This document shows positions 36,301-48,687 of a DNA stretch of 54,645 nt, piece after piece. Position numbers and translations under genes: made by a program. Origin of the DNA: Haplomitrium mnioides (taxonomy: Eukaryota > Marchantiophyta > Haplomitriopsida > Calobryales); assembly GCA_049999725.1 (NCBI GenBank), contig JBNGIS010034470.1, forward strand, positions 1 to 54,645, in the 5' to 3' direction. The stretch's first letter is position 1; each line of letters starts with the position of its first letter. Below the pieces are notes generated by a model. It was not told the origin of the DNA. It saw only the letters and a list, made by a program, of their open reading frames with translations, and did not search any database.

Positions 36301-39300
36301 TCACATATCATGCTCAACCATTTCATTTTCTTTCATTTGGCACACTCATACTCATCTCATATATCAACCTCAACTATTTCATTTCCTTTCATTTGTCACA
36401 CTAATACTTATATCACTTATCATGCTTAGCCATTTTATTTCCTTTCATTTGGAACACTCATACCCATCTCACATATCAAGCTCAACCATTTCATTTCCTT
36501 TCATTTGGCACACTCATATGCATCTCACATATCATGCTTAGCCATTTTATTTCCTTGCATTTGGCACAATCATGCTCAGTTCACATATCATGCTCAACCA
36601 TTTCATTTCCTTACATTTGACATAGTCATACTTATCTCCTATACTATGCTCAACCTTTCCATTTCCCTACATTTGACACACTCATACTCATCTCACATAT
36701 CATGTTGAACCTTTTTATTTCCTTATTTTTGGCACACTGATACTTATCTCACATATCATGCTCAAACATATCATTTCCTTTCATTTGGCACACTCATACT
36801 CATCTCACACATCATGCTCAAGCTTTCCATTACCCTACATTTGACACACTGATACTCATCTCACATATCAAGCTCAAGCATTTCATTTCCTTTTGTTTGG
36901 CATACTCATACTCATCTCACATACATGCTTAACTATTTTATTTCATTACATTTGGCACAATCATACTCATCTCACATATCATGCTAAACCTTTTCATTTC
37001 CTTGCATTTAGCACACTCATACTCAACTCATATATCATGCTTATCTATTTCATTCCTTTGTATTTGGCACACTTATACTCATCTCACGTATCATGCTTAG
37101 CTTCACGTTTCCTTATATTTGGCATACTACTCATCTATTTCATTTCCTTACATTTTGCACATTCATACCGTCTCATATATCATGCTCAACCGTTTTATTT
37201 CCTTTCATTTGGCATACTTATTCTCATCTCACATATCATGCTCAGCTTTTCATTACCTTATATTTGGCACGCTGCTCATCTAATTCATTTCCTTCCATTT
37301 GGTACACTCATACTCATCTCACATATCATGCTCAACCATTTCATTTCCTTACCTTTGGCACACTCAAACTTATCTTACGTATCATGCTCAACTTTTCACT
37401 ACCTCATATTTGGCATACTACTCATCCATTTCATTTCCTTACATTTGGCATACTCATACTCATCTCACATATCTTGCTCAACCATTTCATTTCCTTATAT
37501 TTGGCACACTCATACTCATGTGAAGTATCATGCTCAACTTTTCATTTTTTATACTTGGCACACTGCTCATCTATTTCATTTCCTTACATTTGGCACACTC
37601 ATACTCATCTCAATGATTATGCTCAACCATTTCATTTTCTTAAATTTGGCACACTCACACTCATCTCACAAATCATGCTCAAACTTTTCACTTCCTTTAA
37701 TTTGGCACACTCATACTCATTTGACGTATCATACTCAGGTTTTGATTTCCTTGTGATTGGCACACTGCTCATCTATTTCATTTCCTTAAATTTGGGACAC
37801 TCATACTCATCTCATGTATCATGTTGAACCATTTCATTTTGTTAGATTTGGCACACTCATACTCATCTCACAAATCATGCTCAAACTTTCCACTTCCTTT
37901 TATTTGGCATACTCATGCTCATCTCACGTATTATGCTCAACTTTTGATTTCCTTGTATTTGGCACATTGCTCATCTTTTTCATTTCCTTACATTTGGCAC
38001 AATCATACTCATCTCACATATCATGATTTGGCACACTGATACTTATTTCACATATAATGCTCAACTATTTCATTTTCTTGCATTTGGCACACTCATACTC
38101 ATCTCATATATCATGCTCAAACTTTTCACTTCCTTTTATTTGGAACACTCATACTCATCTTACAAATCAAGCTCAACCATTCATTTCCTTTCATTTGGCA
38201 CACTCATACTCATCTCATATGTATGGTTAACCATTTTAAATCCATACATTTGGCACACTCATACTCATCTCACGCATCATGCTCAACCTTTTCATTTTCT
38301 TTCATTTAGCACAATCATACTCATCTCATATATCACGTTCATCTATTTTATTTCCTTATATTTAGGATACTCATACTGAGCTCACACATTATGCTAAACT
38401 ATTTCATTTTCTTACATTGTACACACTCATACTCATCTCTCATATCATGCCTAACCTTTTCATTTCCTTGCATTTGACACACTCACACTCATCTCACATA
38501 TCATGCTCAACTATTTCATTTTCTTACATTTGGCACACTTATGTTCATCTCATATATAATGCTTAACCATTTTGTTTTCTTACATTTGGCACACTCAAAC
38601 TCATCTCACATATGATGCTCAACTAGTTCATTTCCTTACATTTTGCACACTCATACTCATCTCGTATATCATGCTCAAGCTTTTAGTTTCCTTACATTTG
38701 ACACACTCATACTCATCTCACAAATCATGCTCAACCTTTTCATTTCATTACATTTGCTACACTAATACTTATCTCACATATCATGCTCAACCATTTCATT
38801 TCCTTACATTTGGCACACTCATATTCATCTCACATCTCATGCTTAACCTTTTCATTTCCTTACATTTGGCACATTGATACTTATCTCACATATCATGCGC
38901 AACCATTTCATTACATTTAGCATACTAACAATCATCTCATAAATCATGCCCAACAATTTCACTTCCTTACATTTGACACACTCATACTCATCTCCCATAT
39001 CATGCTCAACCTTTTCATTTTCTTGCATTTGAAACACTCATGCTCATATCACATATCATCCTCAACCTTGTCATTTCTTTACATTTGGCATACTGATACT
39101 TACTTCACACATCATGCTCAACCATTTCATATTCTTACATTTGGCACACTTATACTCATCTCAAATATCAAGTTCAAACATTTCATTTCCTTTCATTTGG
39201 CACACTCATACTCATCTCACATATCATGCTCAACCATTTCATTTCCTTTCATTTGACACACTTATACGCATCTCATATATCATGCTCAACCTTTTCATTT

Positions 39301-42300
39301 CCTTGCATTTTGCACACTGCTACTTATTTCACATATCATGCTCAGCCATTTCAGTTCCTTACATTTGGCACACTCATACTCATCTCACATATCATGCTCA
39401 AGCTTTTTATTTCGTTACATTTGGCATACTGATACTTATCTCACATATCATGCTCAACCATTTCATTTCCTTACACTTGGCATACTCATACTCATCTCAT
39501 ATATCATGCTCAAGCTAATTTCCTTACATTTGGCATACCAATACTTATCTCATGCATCATGCTCAACCATTTCATTTAGCACACTCATACTCATCTCACA
39601 TATCAAGCTCAATCATTTCATTTCCTTTCATTTGGCTCACTCATACTCATCTCACATATTATGCTTGACCATTTTATCTCCTCACATTTGGCACATTCAT
39701 ACTCATCTCACATATCATGCTCAACCATTTCATTTCCTTACATTTGCACTCATACGCATCTCATATATCATGCTCAACCTTTTCATTTCCTTGCATTTGG
39801 CACAATGATACTAATCTCACATATCATGCTCAACCATTTCAGTTCATTTCATTTGCCACACTTATACTCATCTCACATATCATGTTCAAGCTTTTCATTT
39901 TCTTACATTTGGCACAATCATACTCATCTCATATATCACATTCATCTATTTCATTTCCTTACATTTGGCATACTCATACTGAGCTCACACATCATGCTGA
40001 ACTACTTCATTTTCTTACATTTTACACACTTATACTTATCTCCCATATCATGCCTAGCTTTTTCATTTCCTTACATACGACACACTCCTACTCATCTCAC
40101 ATATCATACTCAACCTTTCTATTTCCTTTACATTTGGCAAACTAATACCTTTTTCACATATCATGCTCAACCATTTCATTTTCTTACATTTGGCACACTT
40201 ATATTCATCTCACATATCATGCTTAACCATTTTATTTTCCTACATTTGGCACACTCATACTCATCTCACAAATCATGCTCAATCAGTTCATTTCCTTGCA
40301 TTTGGCACACTCATACTGATCTCGCATATCATGCTCAAGGTTTTCATTTCCTTACATTTGACACACTCATACTCATCTCATAGATCATGCTCAACCTTTT
40401 CATTTCCTTACATTTTCCACACTGACACTTGTCTCACATATCATGCTCAACCATTTCATTTCCTTACATTTGGCACACTCATACTCATCTCACATTTGAT
40501 GCTCAAGCTTTTCATTTCCTTATATTTGGCACATTGATACATATCTCACATATCATACTCAACCATTTCATTTCCTTGCATTTGGCACACTCATACTCAT
40601 CTCACAGATCATACTCGACCTTTTCATTTCCTTATATTTAGTATGGTGATTCTCATCTCATATATGATGTTCATCAATTTCATTTCCTTACATTTGGCAT
40701 ACTAATACTCATCTCACATATCATGCCCAACAATTTCATTGCCTTACATTTGACACACTCATACTCATCTCGCATATCATGCTCAACCTTTTTATTTCCT
40801 TGCATTTGAAACACTCATGCTCATCTCACATATCATCCTCAACCTTGTCAATTCTTTGCATTTGGCACACTCATACTTACTTCACATATCATGCTCAACC
40901 ATTTCATTTTCTTACATTTGGCACATTCATACTCATCTCACATACCAAGTTCAACCATTTCATTTCCTTTCATTTGGCACACTCATATTCATCTCACATA
41001 TCATGCTCAACCATTTCATTTCCTTTCATTTGACACACTTATACGCATCTCATATATCATGCTCAACCTTTTCATTTCCTTACATTTGGCACACCGATAC
41101 TTATCTCACATATCATGCTCAACCAATTCAGTTCCTTACATTTGGCACACTCATACTCATCTCACATCTCATGCTCTTTTTTTTCCTTACATTTGGCACA
41201 TTGATACTTATCTCACATATCATGTTCAACCATTTCATTTCCTTTCACTTAGCACACTCATACTCATCTCACATATCATGCTCAAGCTTCTTTTTCTTAC
41301 ATTTGGCATACTGATACTTATCTCACGTATCATGTTCAACCATTTCATTTGGCAAACTCATACTCATCTCACAAATCAAGCTCAATCATTTCATTTCCTT
41401 TCATTTGGCTCACTCATACTCATCTTACATATCATGCTTGACCATTTTATCTCCTCACATTTAGCACACTCATACTCATCTCATATATCATGCTCAACCA
41501 TTTCATTTCCTTACATTTGACATACTCATATGCATCTCATTTGTCATGCGCATCCTTTTCATTTCCTTGCATTTGGCATAGTGATACTTATCTCACATAT
41601 CATGCTAAACCATTTGAGTTCCTTACATTTGCCACACTTATACTTGTCTCACATATCATGCTCAAGCTTTTTATTTCCTTACATTTGGCACACCAATGCT
41701 TATCACACATATCATGCTTAAGTATTTCAGTTCCTTACGTTTGGCACACTTACACTTATCTTACATATCCTGCTCAAGCTTTTCATTTCCTTACATTTGG
41801 CGCACCGATACTTATCTCACATATCATGCTTAACCATTTAATTTCCTTACATTTGGCACACTCATACTCATCTCACATATTATGCTCAAGATTTTCATTT
41901 CCTTTCATTTGGCACACCAATACGTATCTCACATATCATGCTCAACCATTTCATTTCCTTACATTTAGCACACAAATACTCATCTCACGTATCATGCTCA
42001 AGTTTTTCATTTTCTTACATTAGGCACACTGATACTTATCTCAGATATCATGCTCAACCATTTTGTTTCCTTTGATTTGGTACACTCATACTCATCTTAC
42101 ATATTATGCTCAACTATTTCACTTTCTTTCATTTGGCACACTCATATTCATCTCACAAATCAAGTTCAGGCATTTCATTTCCTTTCATTTGGCACACTCA
42201 TACACATCTCACATATCATGCTCAACCATTTCATTTCCTTTCATTTAGCACTCATACTCATCTTACATATCATGCTTGACCATTTTATCTCCTCACATTT

Positions 42301-43045
42301 GGCACACTCATACTCATCTCACATATCATGCTCAATCATTTCATTTCCCTACATTTGATACAGTCATATGCATCTTATATATCATTCTCAACCTTTTCAT
42401 TTCCATACATTTGGCACAGTGATACTAATCTCACATATCATACTCAACCATTTCAGTTCCTTTCATTTTACAAACTTATACTCATCTCACATATCATGCT
42501 CAAGCTTTTCATTTCCTTACATTTGGCACACCGATGCTTATCTCACATATCATGCTCAACCATTTCCTTTCCTTATATTTGGCACACTCATACTCATCTC
42601 ACATATCATGCTCAAGCTTTTCATTTCCTTTCATGTAGCACACCGATACTTATCTTACATATCACGCTCAACCATTTCATTTCCTTCCATTTGGCACACA
42701 AATACTCATCTCACATATCATGCTCAAGCTTTTCATTTTCTTACATTTGACAAACTGATACTTATCTCACATATCATGCTCAACCATTTCGTTTCCTTTC
42801 ATTTGGCACACTCATACTCATCTTACATATCATGCTCAACCTTTTTATTTTCTTTCATTTGGCACACTCATACTCATCTCACAGATCAAGTTCAATCATT
42901 TCATTTCCTTTCATTTGGCACACTCATACTCATCTCATATATCATGCTCAACCATTTCATTTCCTTTCATTTGGCACACTTATACTCATCTTGCATATAA
43001 TGGTTGACCATTTTATCTCCTTACATTTGGCACACTTATGCTCAA

Positions 43046-43337
43046 GGGAGGATCTTGGGGTCATCTTAGCATCATCTGTGTAGGGGCACCAACCCCATGA
43101 ATGCTTGGGGTGCATTTTTGGTCTCATTATTCAAGTGGAGCCAAGAGAGAAGTGACTGTGTTAGTGCTTACGCACTACGTAGAAGATCCAGTTGAGGTTC
43201 GGGGTGGAGTGGGTTGGCCAGTAGTCGAGAGGACTGTGTTCCAGAGGTGGAAGTTAAAGAAAACCTCTTTCGAGCTTGAGGAAGTAAATTCAGGGCTTCT
43301 AGCGATGGAAGTTGAAAAACTATCTAGATGGTGTGTA
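43046..43337. other. 292-bp orphan segment between the array and the chromovirus LTR
   Basis: It starts GGGAGGATCTTGGGGTC directly after the last array words (GCTCAA) and ends at TGTAACAC, the LTR start. It is not minisatellite, not LTR and not seen elsewhere in the window. A plus-strand frame of about 80 codons crosses it with no family I recognise. Confidence 0.6.
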
Positions 43338-43715
43338 TGTAACACTACTTACACACACATAAGTTAGCACAAACACATACGAGAGAAGCGCACAAGGACT
43401 TCAAAAAACCACAAGCTAAGAGATCCCAAACAAGTTACTCTCTCTTCTTCATATACTTGATAGAAAGCTCCTTGCTTACATAGGTGGAGGAATCTTATTG
43501 GTTCCTTTTCTATCCTCTTCTAATTGGACCCCTCTTTTCTCTCTCGCTCTGATTAGACCACCCTTTACTTTTATTCTCCTTCTGCCACGTGTTCTTATCT
43601 TTAGAGCCTTCCATCTCTTTAATTCTCCTTTTGCCACGTGTCCTTACCTTTAGAACATTCTCCTTACTTTAATTCTCTTCTTGCCACGTGTTAGGGATCG
43701 TTAGTGATCATTACA
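43338..43715 (-). repeat. 3' LTR of the chromovirus, 378 bp
   Basis: It runs from TGTAACAC to GATCATTACA on the plus strand. It carries three CACGTG boxes at 43586, 43635 and 43685 in 49-50 bp repeats. It lacks about 110 bp that the 5' LTR has before the terminal TTAGTGATCATTACA. Confidence 0.9.
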
Positions 43716-44190
43716 CTCCTCTCCCTTTTAGAGGCAACGTCCTCGTTGTGAGTAAGAGAATTCTCAAAAGAGTGGATAAATGCGGAGGCACTAGCCAAAT
43801 TCTCCAATGGCTCCCAAGTAGCTTCATAAAGAGGGTAATCTTTCCAACAAACCAAATATTCCACAATCTCACGACGACCACGACGCTGCGTACGTTTCTT
43901 CAAGAGTTGTTCAACCTTATACTCCTTATAACCATCAATAAGTTCAGGTGGTGAAGAGGGTTCTTGGGTACTAGTAAAAGTGGAAGACCGAAGGACAAAA
44001 GCTCAAAGTAAAGAGACATGAAAGACTAGATGAATCTTCATGTGAGGAGGTAAGACCAATTGATAGGCCACTTCGCCAATGCAAGCCGAGATAGCAAAAG
44101 GACCAATAAAGCGAGCACTAAACTTACGTGAATGAAGCAAAGGAAGATTGGATGTGGAGAGCCAGACTTGGTCTCCTACAACAAAGGTTA
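43691..44190 (-). pseudogene. Integrase C-terminus and chromodomain (element II)
   Basis: Just after the core domain the minus strand reads VVGDQVWLSTSNLPL and KFSARFIGPF, the GPY/F-like C-terminal integrase module, in a frame with a stop near 44010. Then comes EYLVCWKDYPLYEATWEPLE, a clear chromodomain with the aromatic W-x-x-Y and W-E-P signature. Chromodomains read methylated histone tails and guide insertion. The last residues run over the PPT into the LTR at about 43715. Confidence 0.85.
43716..43729 (-). other. Polypurine tract of the chromovirus
   Basis: The minus strand reads AAAAGGGAGAGGAG directly before the 3' LTR start TGTAATGATC. This is 14 purines in the expected place for plus-strand DNA priming. 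Confidence 0.85.
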
Positions 44191-44194
44191 CCTC

Positions 44195-44973
44195 TCAACG
44201 ATGCATATCAACATATTGCTTTTGTTGGTTACGAGCAACTTCCAATTTTTCCTTAGTGCGTCGAATGCTGAGGTGTAGACGATGAAGAAAATCATCAACG
44301 GTTGGACTTTTAGAGGTCGACATGGATGCATGTTGAAGACTTGAGATCGTGGTGGGATGCTCACCATACATCAAAAAGAAAGGTGTGGTACGTGTGGAAC
44401 TATTGATGGAGTTATTGTACGAGAACTCCACAAGAGGTAGTAGCCAATACCATTCCTCTTGTTCTTCCAAAGTAAAAGCAAATAGCATATCTTCAATGGT
44501 ATGGTTGGCCCGTTCAGTTTGACCATCAGATTCTGGATGATAGCAGTAGACATAGCTAATTTGGTCTTGAGAAGACCAAATATAGTGCGCCAAAACATGC
44601 TAGTGAATTGAGTGCCTCAATTAGAAATAATAACTTTGGAAATACAATGATGAGAGTAGACTGCCTGCAAATAAATTCGTGCTAGCTCAAGTGCTGTCAC
44701 TGATTTGTTAGTTGGACGAATATGAACCATTTTACTAAGCTTTTCCACAAAAACAACAATAGCATCATAGCTTGTAGAAGTACGAGGTAGCTCACATATA
44801 ATATCCATACTCACATGCTCCCATCGGTGATTGGGGATAGGTAGCGGTTGCAATAAGCCTCCATGTTTAAGGTTGGTAGCCTTGTTTTGTTGACAAGCCA
44901 AGCAACTCCGAACATATTCCTCCACATCTTGATATATTTTAGGCCAATAATAAACATGTTGAAGATTGTGCAA
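44195..44973 (-). pseudogene. Integrase zinc and catalytic domains (element II)
   Basis: The zinc-binding CLACQQNK and YYWPKIYQDVEEYV blocks are followed by VSMDIICELP with the first catalytic Asp and, later, YHPESDGQTERAN with the catalytic Glu. The second Asp region reads VIISN-stop-GTQFTS: the expected Asp is Asn, and a stop follows at once (near 44619). The frame also shifts there. This integrase cannot be active. The second part (44195-44593) is open and continues toward the C-terminal module. Confidence 0.85.
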
Positions 44974-45458
44974 AGTCTTCTCAATTCCAACATGGCCACC
45001 TACGGCGGAATCAATGCTTCATATAAAATTTCAGAGCGAAGCTTAACATTATTCGGAACCCATACCTTATCTTGGAAGAAAATCAATCCTCTCACTTCTT
45101 TCACCATTTTCTTTTGTTGTGCGGTAATGATCTCTTCATCTGTTTTGACTGCAGCCAATATTTCTATCCACCAAGTAGGATGAATTGTGATTTCAGACAT
45201 GAGGTTAAGTTGAGGCATACATGTCAAAGCATTTGCAATATGACGTTTTCCTTCCATATAAACCATCTTCACATGGAACCGTTGTCGCCACTCCGCCCAT
45301 CGAATCTGCATTTTTTAGAGATTTTTTTGAGTTTCTAGATAGATTAAAGGCTTATAGTCAGTTTCAACCACAAACTCTTTATCTCCTAAATAGTGCTTCC
45401 AATGCTTGGTTGATAACACAATCGCCAACTCTTCACCTTCTGTGGTGTGGTAGTTTTG

Positions 45459-45681
45459 CTATGCATCGCTTAATTTTCTTGAAAAGAAGGCAATAGGATG
45501 CCAACCATCCTCCCATTCTTGTTGCAAAACTCCACCTATGGTTTTTCCTGACACATCTACCGAAAGTTTGATTGGTCGTTTAGAATCATACCATTTAAGA
45601 ATAGAAGCATGAAGAAGTGATTTCTTCAATGCTTGAAATGCCAACTCTTTTGTAGCTCCCCATGTCTACGTATGACTTTTC
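45459..45681 (-). pseudogene. RNase H N-terminal part (element II)
   Basis: The block LSVDVSGKTIGGVLQQ holds the first catalytic Asp, followed by WHPIAFFSRKLSDA. The remainder (45000-45458) continues with further RNase H text and a tether that includes ANALTCMPQL, where the family expects DALSR. Frames shift around 45310-45460. Confidence 0.8.
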
Positions 45682-46438
45682 TTAAGTAAGTTGGTCAATG
45701 GTTGTGCTATTTGTGCAAAACCTTTCACAAATCGGCGATAAAACCTGGTTAGCCCCACAAAATCCTCGTAGTTGTGTGTGATTACTAGGTGCTTCCCACT
45801 TTTGAATTGCCTCTACTTTCTCATCCATAACTTGGATTCCTGATGCACTCACACGATGACCCAAGTAGTCCACCTCCTTTTTCCCAATTTCACATTTTGA
45901 TATCTTCATATATAGCTTGTGATTTCGAAGTACCTTTAATACTGTACGAAGGTGTTGCTCATGCTCTTGGAGATTCTTGCTATAAATGAGAATTTCATCC
46001 AAAAAAACAGTAACAAACTTATCCAAATAAGATCGAAAAAATATCATTCATAAGACCCATAAATGTTCCAAGAGCATTAGTTAATCCAAAAGGCATAACA
46101 AGGTATTCAAAATGCCCATATCAACTTTGAAATGATGTTTTTTGCACATCACCTTCTGCAATTCAGATTTGATTATATCTGCTTCTCAAATCCAACTTTG
46201 TGAAGTAATTTACCCCTTGAAGTTGGTCAAACAAATCATCCATTCTAGATAATGGATATTTATTTTTCATTGTTTGTTGGTTGAGTGCTCGATAGTCAAT
46301 ACACATTCTCATACTCCCATCTTTCTTTTTCACAAATAATATTGGTGCACCATAAGGAGAAATGTTTGGCTGAATGAACCCTTTCTCCAACAACTTAGTA
46401 ATTTGAGATTTGCATTCCTCGAGTTCATGAGGAGGCAA
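45682..46438 (-). pseudogene. Reverse transcriptase (element II)
   Basis: The N-terminal part has [27 protein letters not shown] and [13 protein letters not shown], with the first catalytic Asp. After a gap in reading near 46050-46160 comes VFLDEILIYSKN: the second Asp of the FLDD box is Glu, which should weaken or abolish polymerase activity. HRVSASGIQV and LRGFCG follow, where the family expects LRGFLG. The protein would copy element RNA; here it is broken. Confidence 0.85.
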
Positions 46439-46775
46439 TCGATATGTTGCTTTGCATGATGGAATACTTCATGGAAAAACCTCAATTTTGTGATCAATGC
46501 ATTGTTTAGGTAGCAATCCATGGGGTAAATCATTCGAAAAGATGTCATAAAACTCATGTAAAATACCTTGAAGATCGTGAGGAACTTTATGCTTTGAGTT
46601 CTCTTTCTAAACTGTGAGTTCATGTATGAGCCCCAAAAATATTGCATCTTGTTTTTTGATTGAATGTTCTCTAATCACATATAAAGGTAGGTGCCTCGAA
46701 TGAGGTCGTACTCTATCTCCCTGAATCTTCCATTGAGAACTCGTGAGTGTCTTCATACGCCAATCTACTTGCAGG

Positions 46776-47066
46776 TTATATCTTCGTAGCCATTTCATTC
46801 TTGAGACAGACGTTCAATGGGCTCGCTTTGGCCATTTTCCATTTCAACCACCTCGTGTTCTTTAAGGCTATCACTCGTGATAGATAATTTTCTTCCGCTC
46901 TGAAGTCCACCAAAACTCTTATTGCTAATCCTTCCATCCATCCATCAACCACAATTAGTCCTCCATTTTTTTGTTTTTCTATATAGTATATTGGCTTTTG
47001 TCGAAACCTTTCCTCGCCTTTCTTCTTTATCTCAGCAAAACCACAAGGTTTTTTTACTGGTGCCAT
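46776..47066 (-). pseudogene. Protease segment (element II), active site lost
   Basis: The text IRVLVDFRAEENYLSR aligns with the retropepsin active-site region. The triplet after the catalytic Asp, normally Thr/Ser-Gly, is Phe-Arg, so the enzyme should be dead. The frame begins at an ATG at 47066 but in the element would follow gag. Confidence 0.7.
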
Positions 47067-47105
47067 TCATTTCCCAAACATTCTTCTTCTTCTCTATTAT
47101 TGATA

Positions 47106-48045
47106 TTATGAAGAGGTTGTCGAAAGCACTCGCCCCTGATTGCGTCGTATTGCTCTGCAATTCGGTGCAATATGACCTATTCGCCCACAATTATAACAAG
47201 TTCGTGTTTCTCGTCGTTCTTCAATTCTTCTTTCTACAACATAGTGTGGTCCTCCTGGTTGTTGATTGGGATGGCTGAAATCTTTTCTTCTAATATGTCC
47301 CAACTCCACAGGCGTGGGACAATAATTCTCTCATGTTTGCACAATTCCCAATGTTCCTTCAATTCTCTGAGCAAATGAGATGGCTTCATTAACATCCTTT
47401 GGATTGCGCATCATAACTTCCCCTCGAATCTTTCTTTTTAATCCTTGCAAAAAAATTTCAAGGGCCTCGGCTGAACTCATGTCTTCAATTTAGACTTGTA
47501 GGCTTCGAAACTCTTCAATGTACCTTGCAACGCTGCCTTGTTGCTCTAATTCCCAAAGCTTAGTCCTTGCGGTTAATATAGAGTCCATCGCTTAGAAGTT
47601 TTGTAGTAAGCGCTCTTTAAGGTTTGCTCCACAAAAGTTGTTCTCCTCGTGCATTCTTTTGTCGCTCTCATCATTGTAGCCAAATATATGCGTGCTCCAT
47701 TAAAAAGGATCTTGCAAATAGTCACTTCTCCAAATCTGACGCATGCGGATAATATGACATATGAACTTCCATCCGATACACCCATCCTTCTACGACACCT
47801 ACCATGCGACTTCCTCAATAAGCCTTCACTTTACACGACTTGCTCATCTTTTGAAGCAGTGTTTCTCGACTCCCTTCTTTGTTCTCTTGTTGCAATAACA
47901 TTTTCACCATCTCCGCCATCAACATATTTATTTGTTGTTGGCTTGCTATAAGGGCTACTTGGAGTTCTTCTAACTTTGCCATCATCCACACTCCTTCCTC
48001 TAGCTTGCTGGAACTTGCCTCTATGATCTTTCTGTTACTACTCAA
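47106..48045 (-). pseudogene. Gag with one CCHC knuckle (element II)
   Basis: The start near 48045 reads MSSNRKIIEASSSKLEEGVWMM and a coiled, Gln/Met-rich helix. The middle is frame-shifted capsid-like sequence with blocks such as ECTRRTTFVEQTL. Near 47210-47250 lies the zinc knuckle CYNCGRIGHIAPNC, a perfect CX2CX4HX4C. The gene precedes the protease and is broken in several places. Confidence 0.75.
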
Positions 48046-48674
48046 CTACTTGTAACTCATACAAAAACAAATACGTACATATTTCAATTATGTAAAATAG
48101 GTAAAATAAAAGGTTTAGTTGATGCTAGCACTGAATCACAAAACCTCTCTCCAAATTTACGAACAAGAAAATCTCACTGTATTTGCTTAGGCGTTACTCG
48201 AATAGAAATGTGACACTTGGAGTTGAACTCTTTCTAGAAGAGCTTGGTTCAAATCCATTTTCTATCTACCACAAAACGTAAATAAAACACTCCCATGTAA
48301 CACCATAATTTACCACAGGTAAGATAACATGCTCTCTCGAATCCATCACAAAACCTATAAAATCATCTTCAAAATTATACACTAAAAATTGACGAAAGAA
48401 ATGTTTGTCAATGTTAAACACACAAATATTAAAAGGATTCAATAAAGGAATTCTAGGAGGTACAAATGCTCCTCTATCCATTAGCTACCATTGTATCAAG
48501 TCAAAACTTCTCATCTTCATTCATAAAGGATGGGATATCCGCTATCCTTTACTCATGAAAACTTGAGAGCTTTAACTCTCTTTGAGTTAATGCAAAGTGG
48601 AGATTCCACTACTCCAAAAGGTCTTTAGTGCTTCTCCAAAGTGGGGTAATCTACACTTCTTTAGAGAAGACCAA

Positions 48675-48686
48675 GCTCTAATACCA
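48675..48686 (-). other. Primer-binding site, initiator tRNA-Met type
   Basis: The minus strand reads TGGTATTAGAGC one base after the 5' LTR end. The standard plant site is TGGTATCAGAGC, so there is a single C-to-T difference. Confidence 0.85.
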
Positions 48687-48687
48687 T

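Larger units (their letters stand above)
21361..43045 (+). repeat. 21.7-kb minisatellite, 56-bp monomer, nearly 390 copies
   Basis: The array repeats, in order, CTCACATATCATGCTCAACC, ATTTCATTTCCTTACATTTG and GCACACTCATACTCAT, which together make 56 bp. Most monomers differ from this at several positions: TTT for ACC, TTTCATTTCCTTTC for the middle, TACTTAT for TACTCAT. The consensus has no stop codon in any plus-strand frame, so long open frames rich in Ser, His, Phe, Ile and Leu appear throughout. They are a by-product of the repeat and I annotate none as genes. Shortened monomers and larger duplicated blocks occur. A 100-N gap lies at 29662-29761. The satellite class (subtelomeric, pericentromeric or interstitial) cannot be told from sequence. 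Confidence 0.95.

Noticed and set aside
21361-43045. Dozens of long plus-strand open frames rich in Ser, His, Phe, Leu and Ile, some with membrane-like stretches
   Set aside because: They come from a 56-bp tandem repeat lacking stops in all forward frames. Overlapping frames give the same three readings, indels between monomers shift frame freely, and no start context or domain supports translation.
21361-43045. CRISPR-like regular repeats
   Set aside because: There are no unique spacers between identical repeats; the whole unit is repeated and diverged. The surroundings are eukaryotic.
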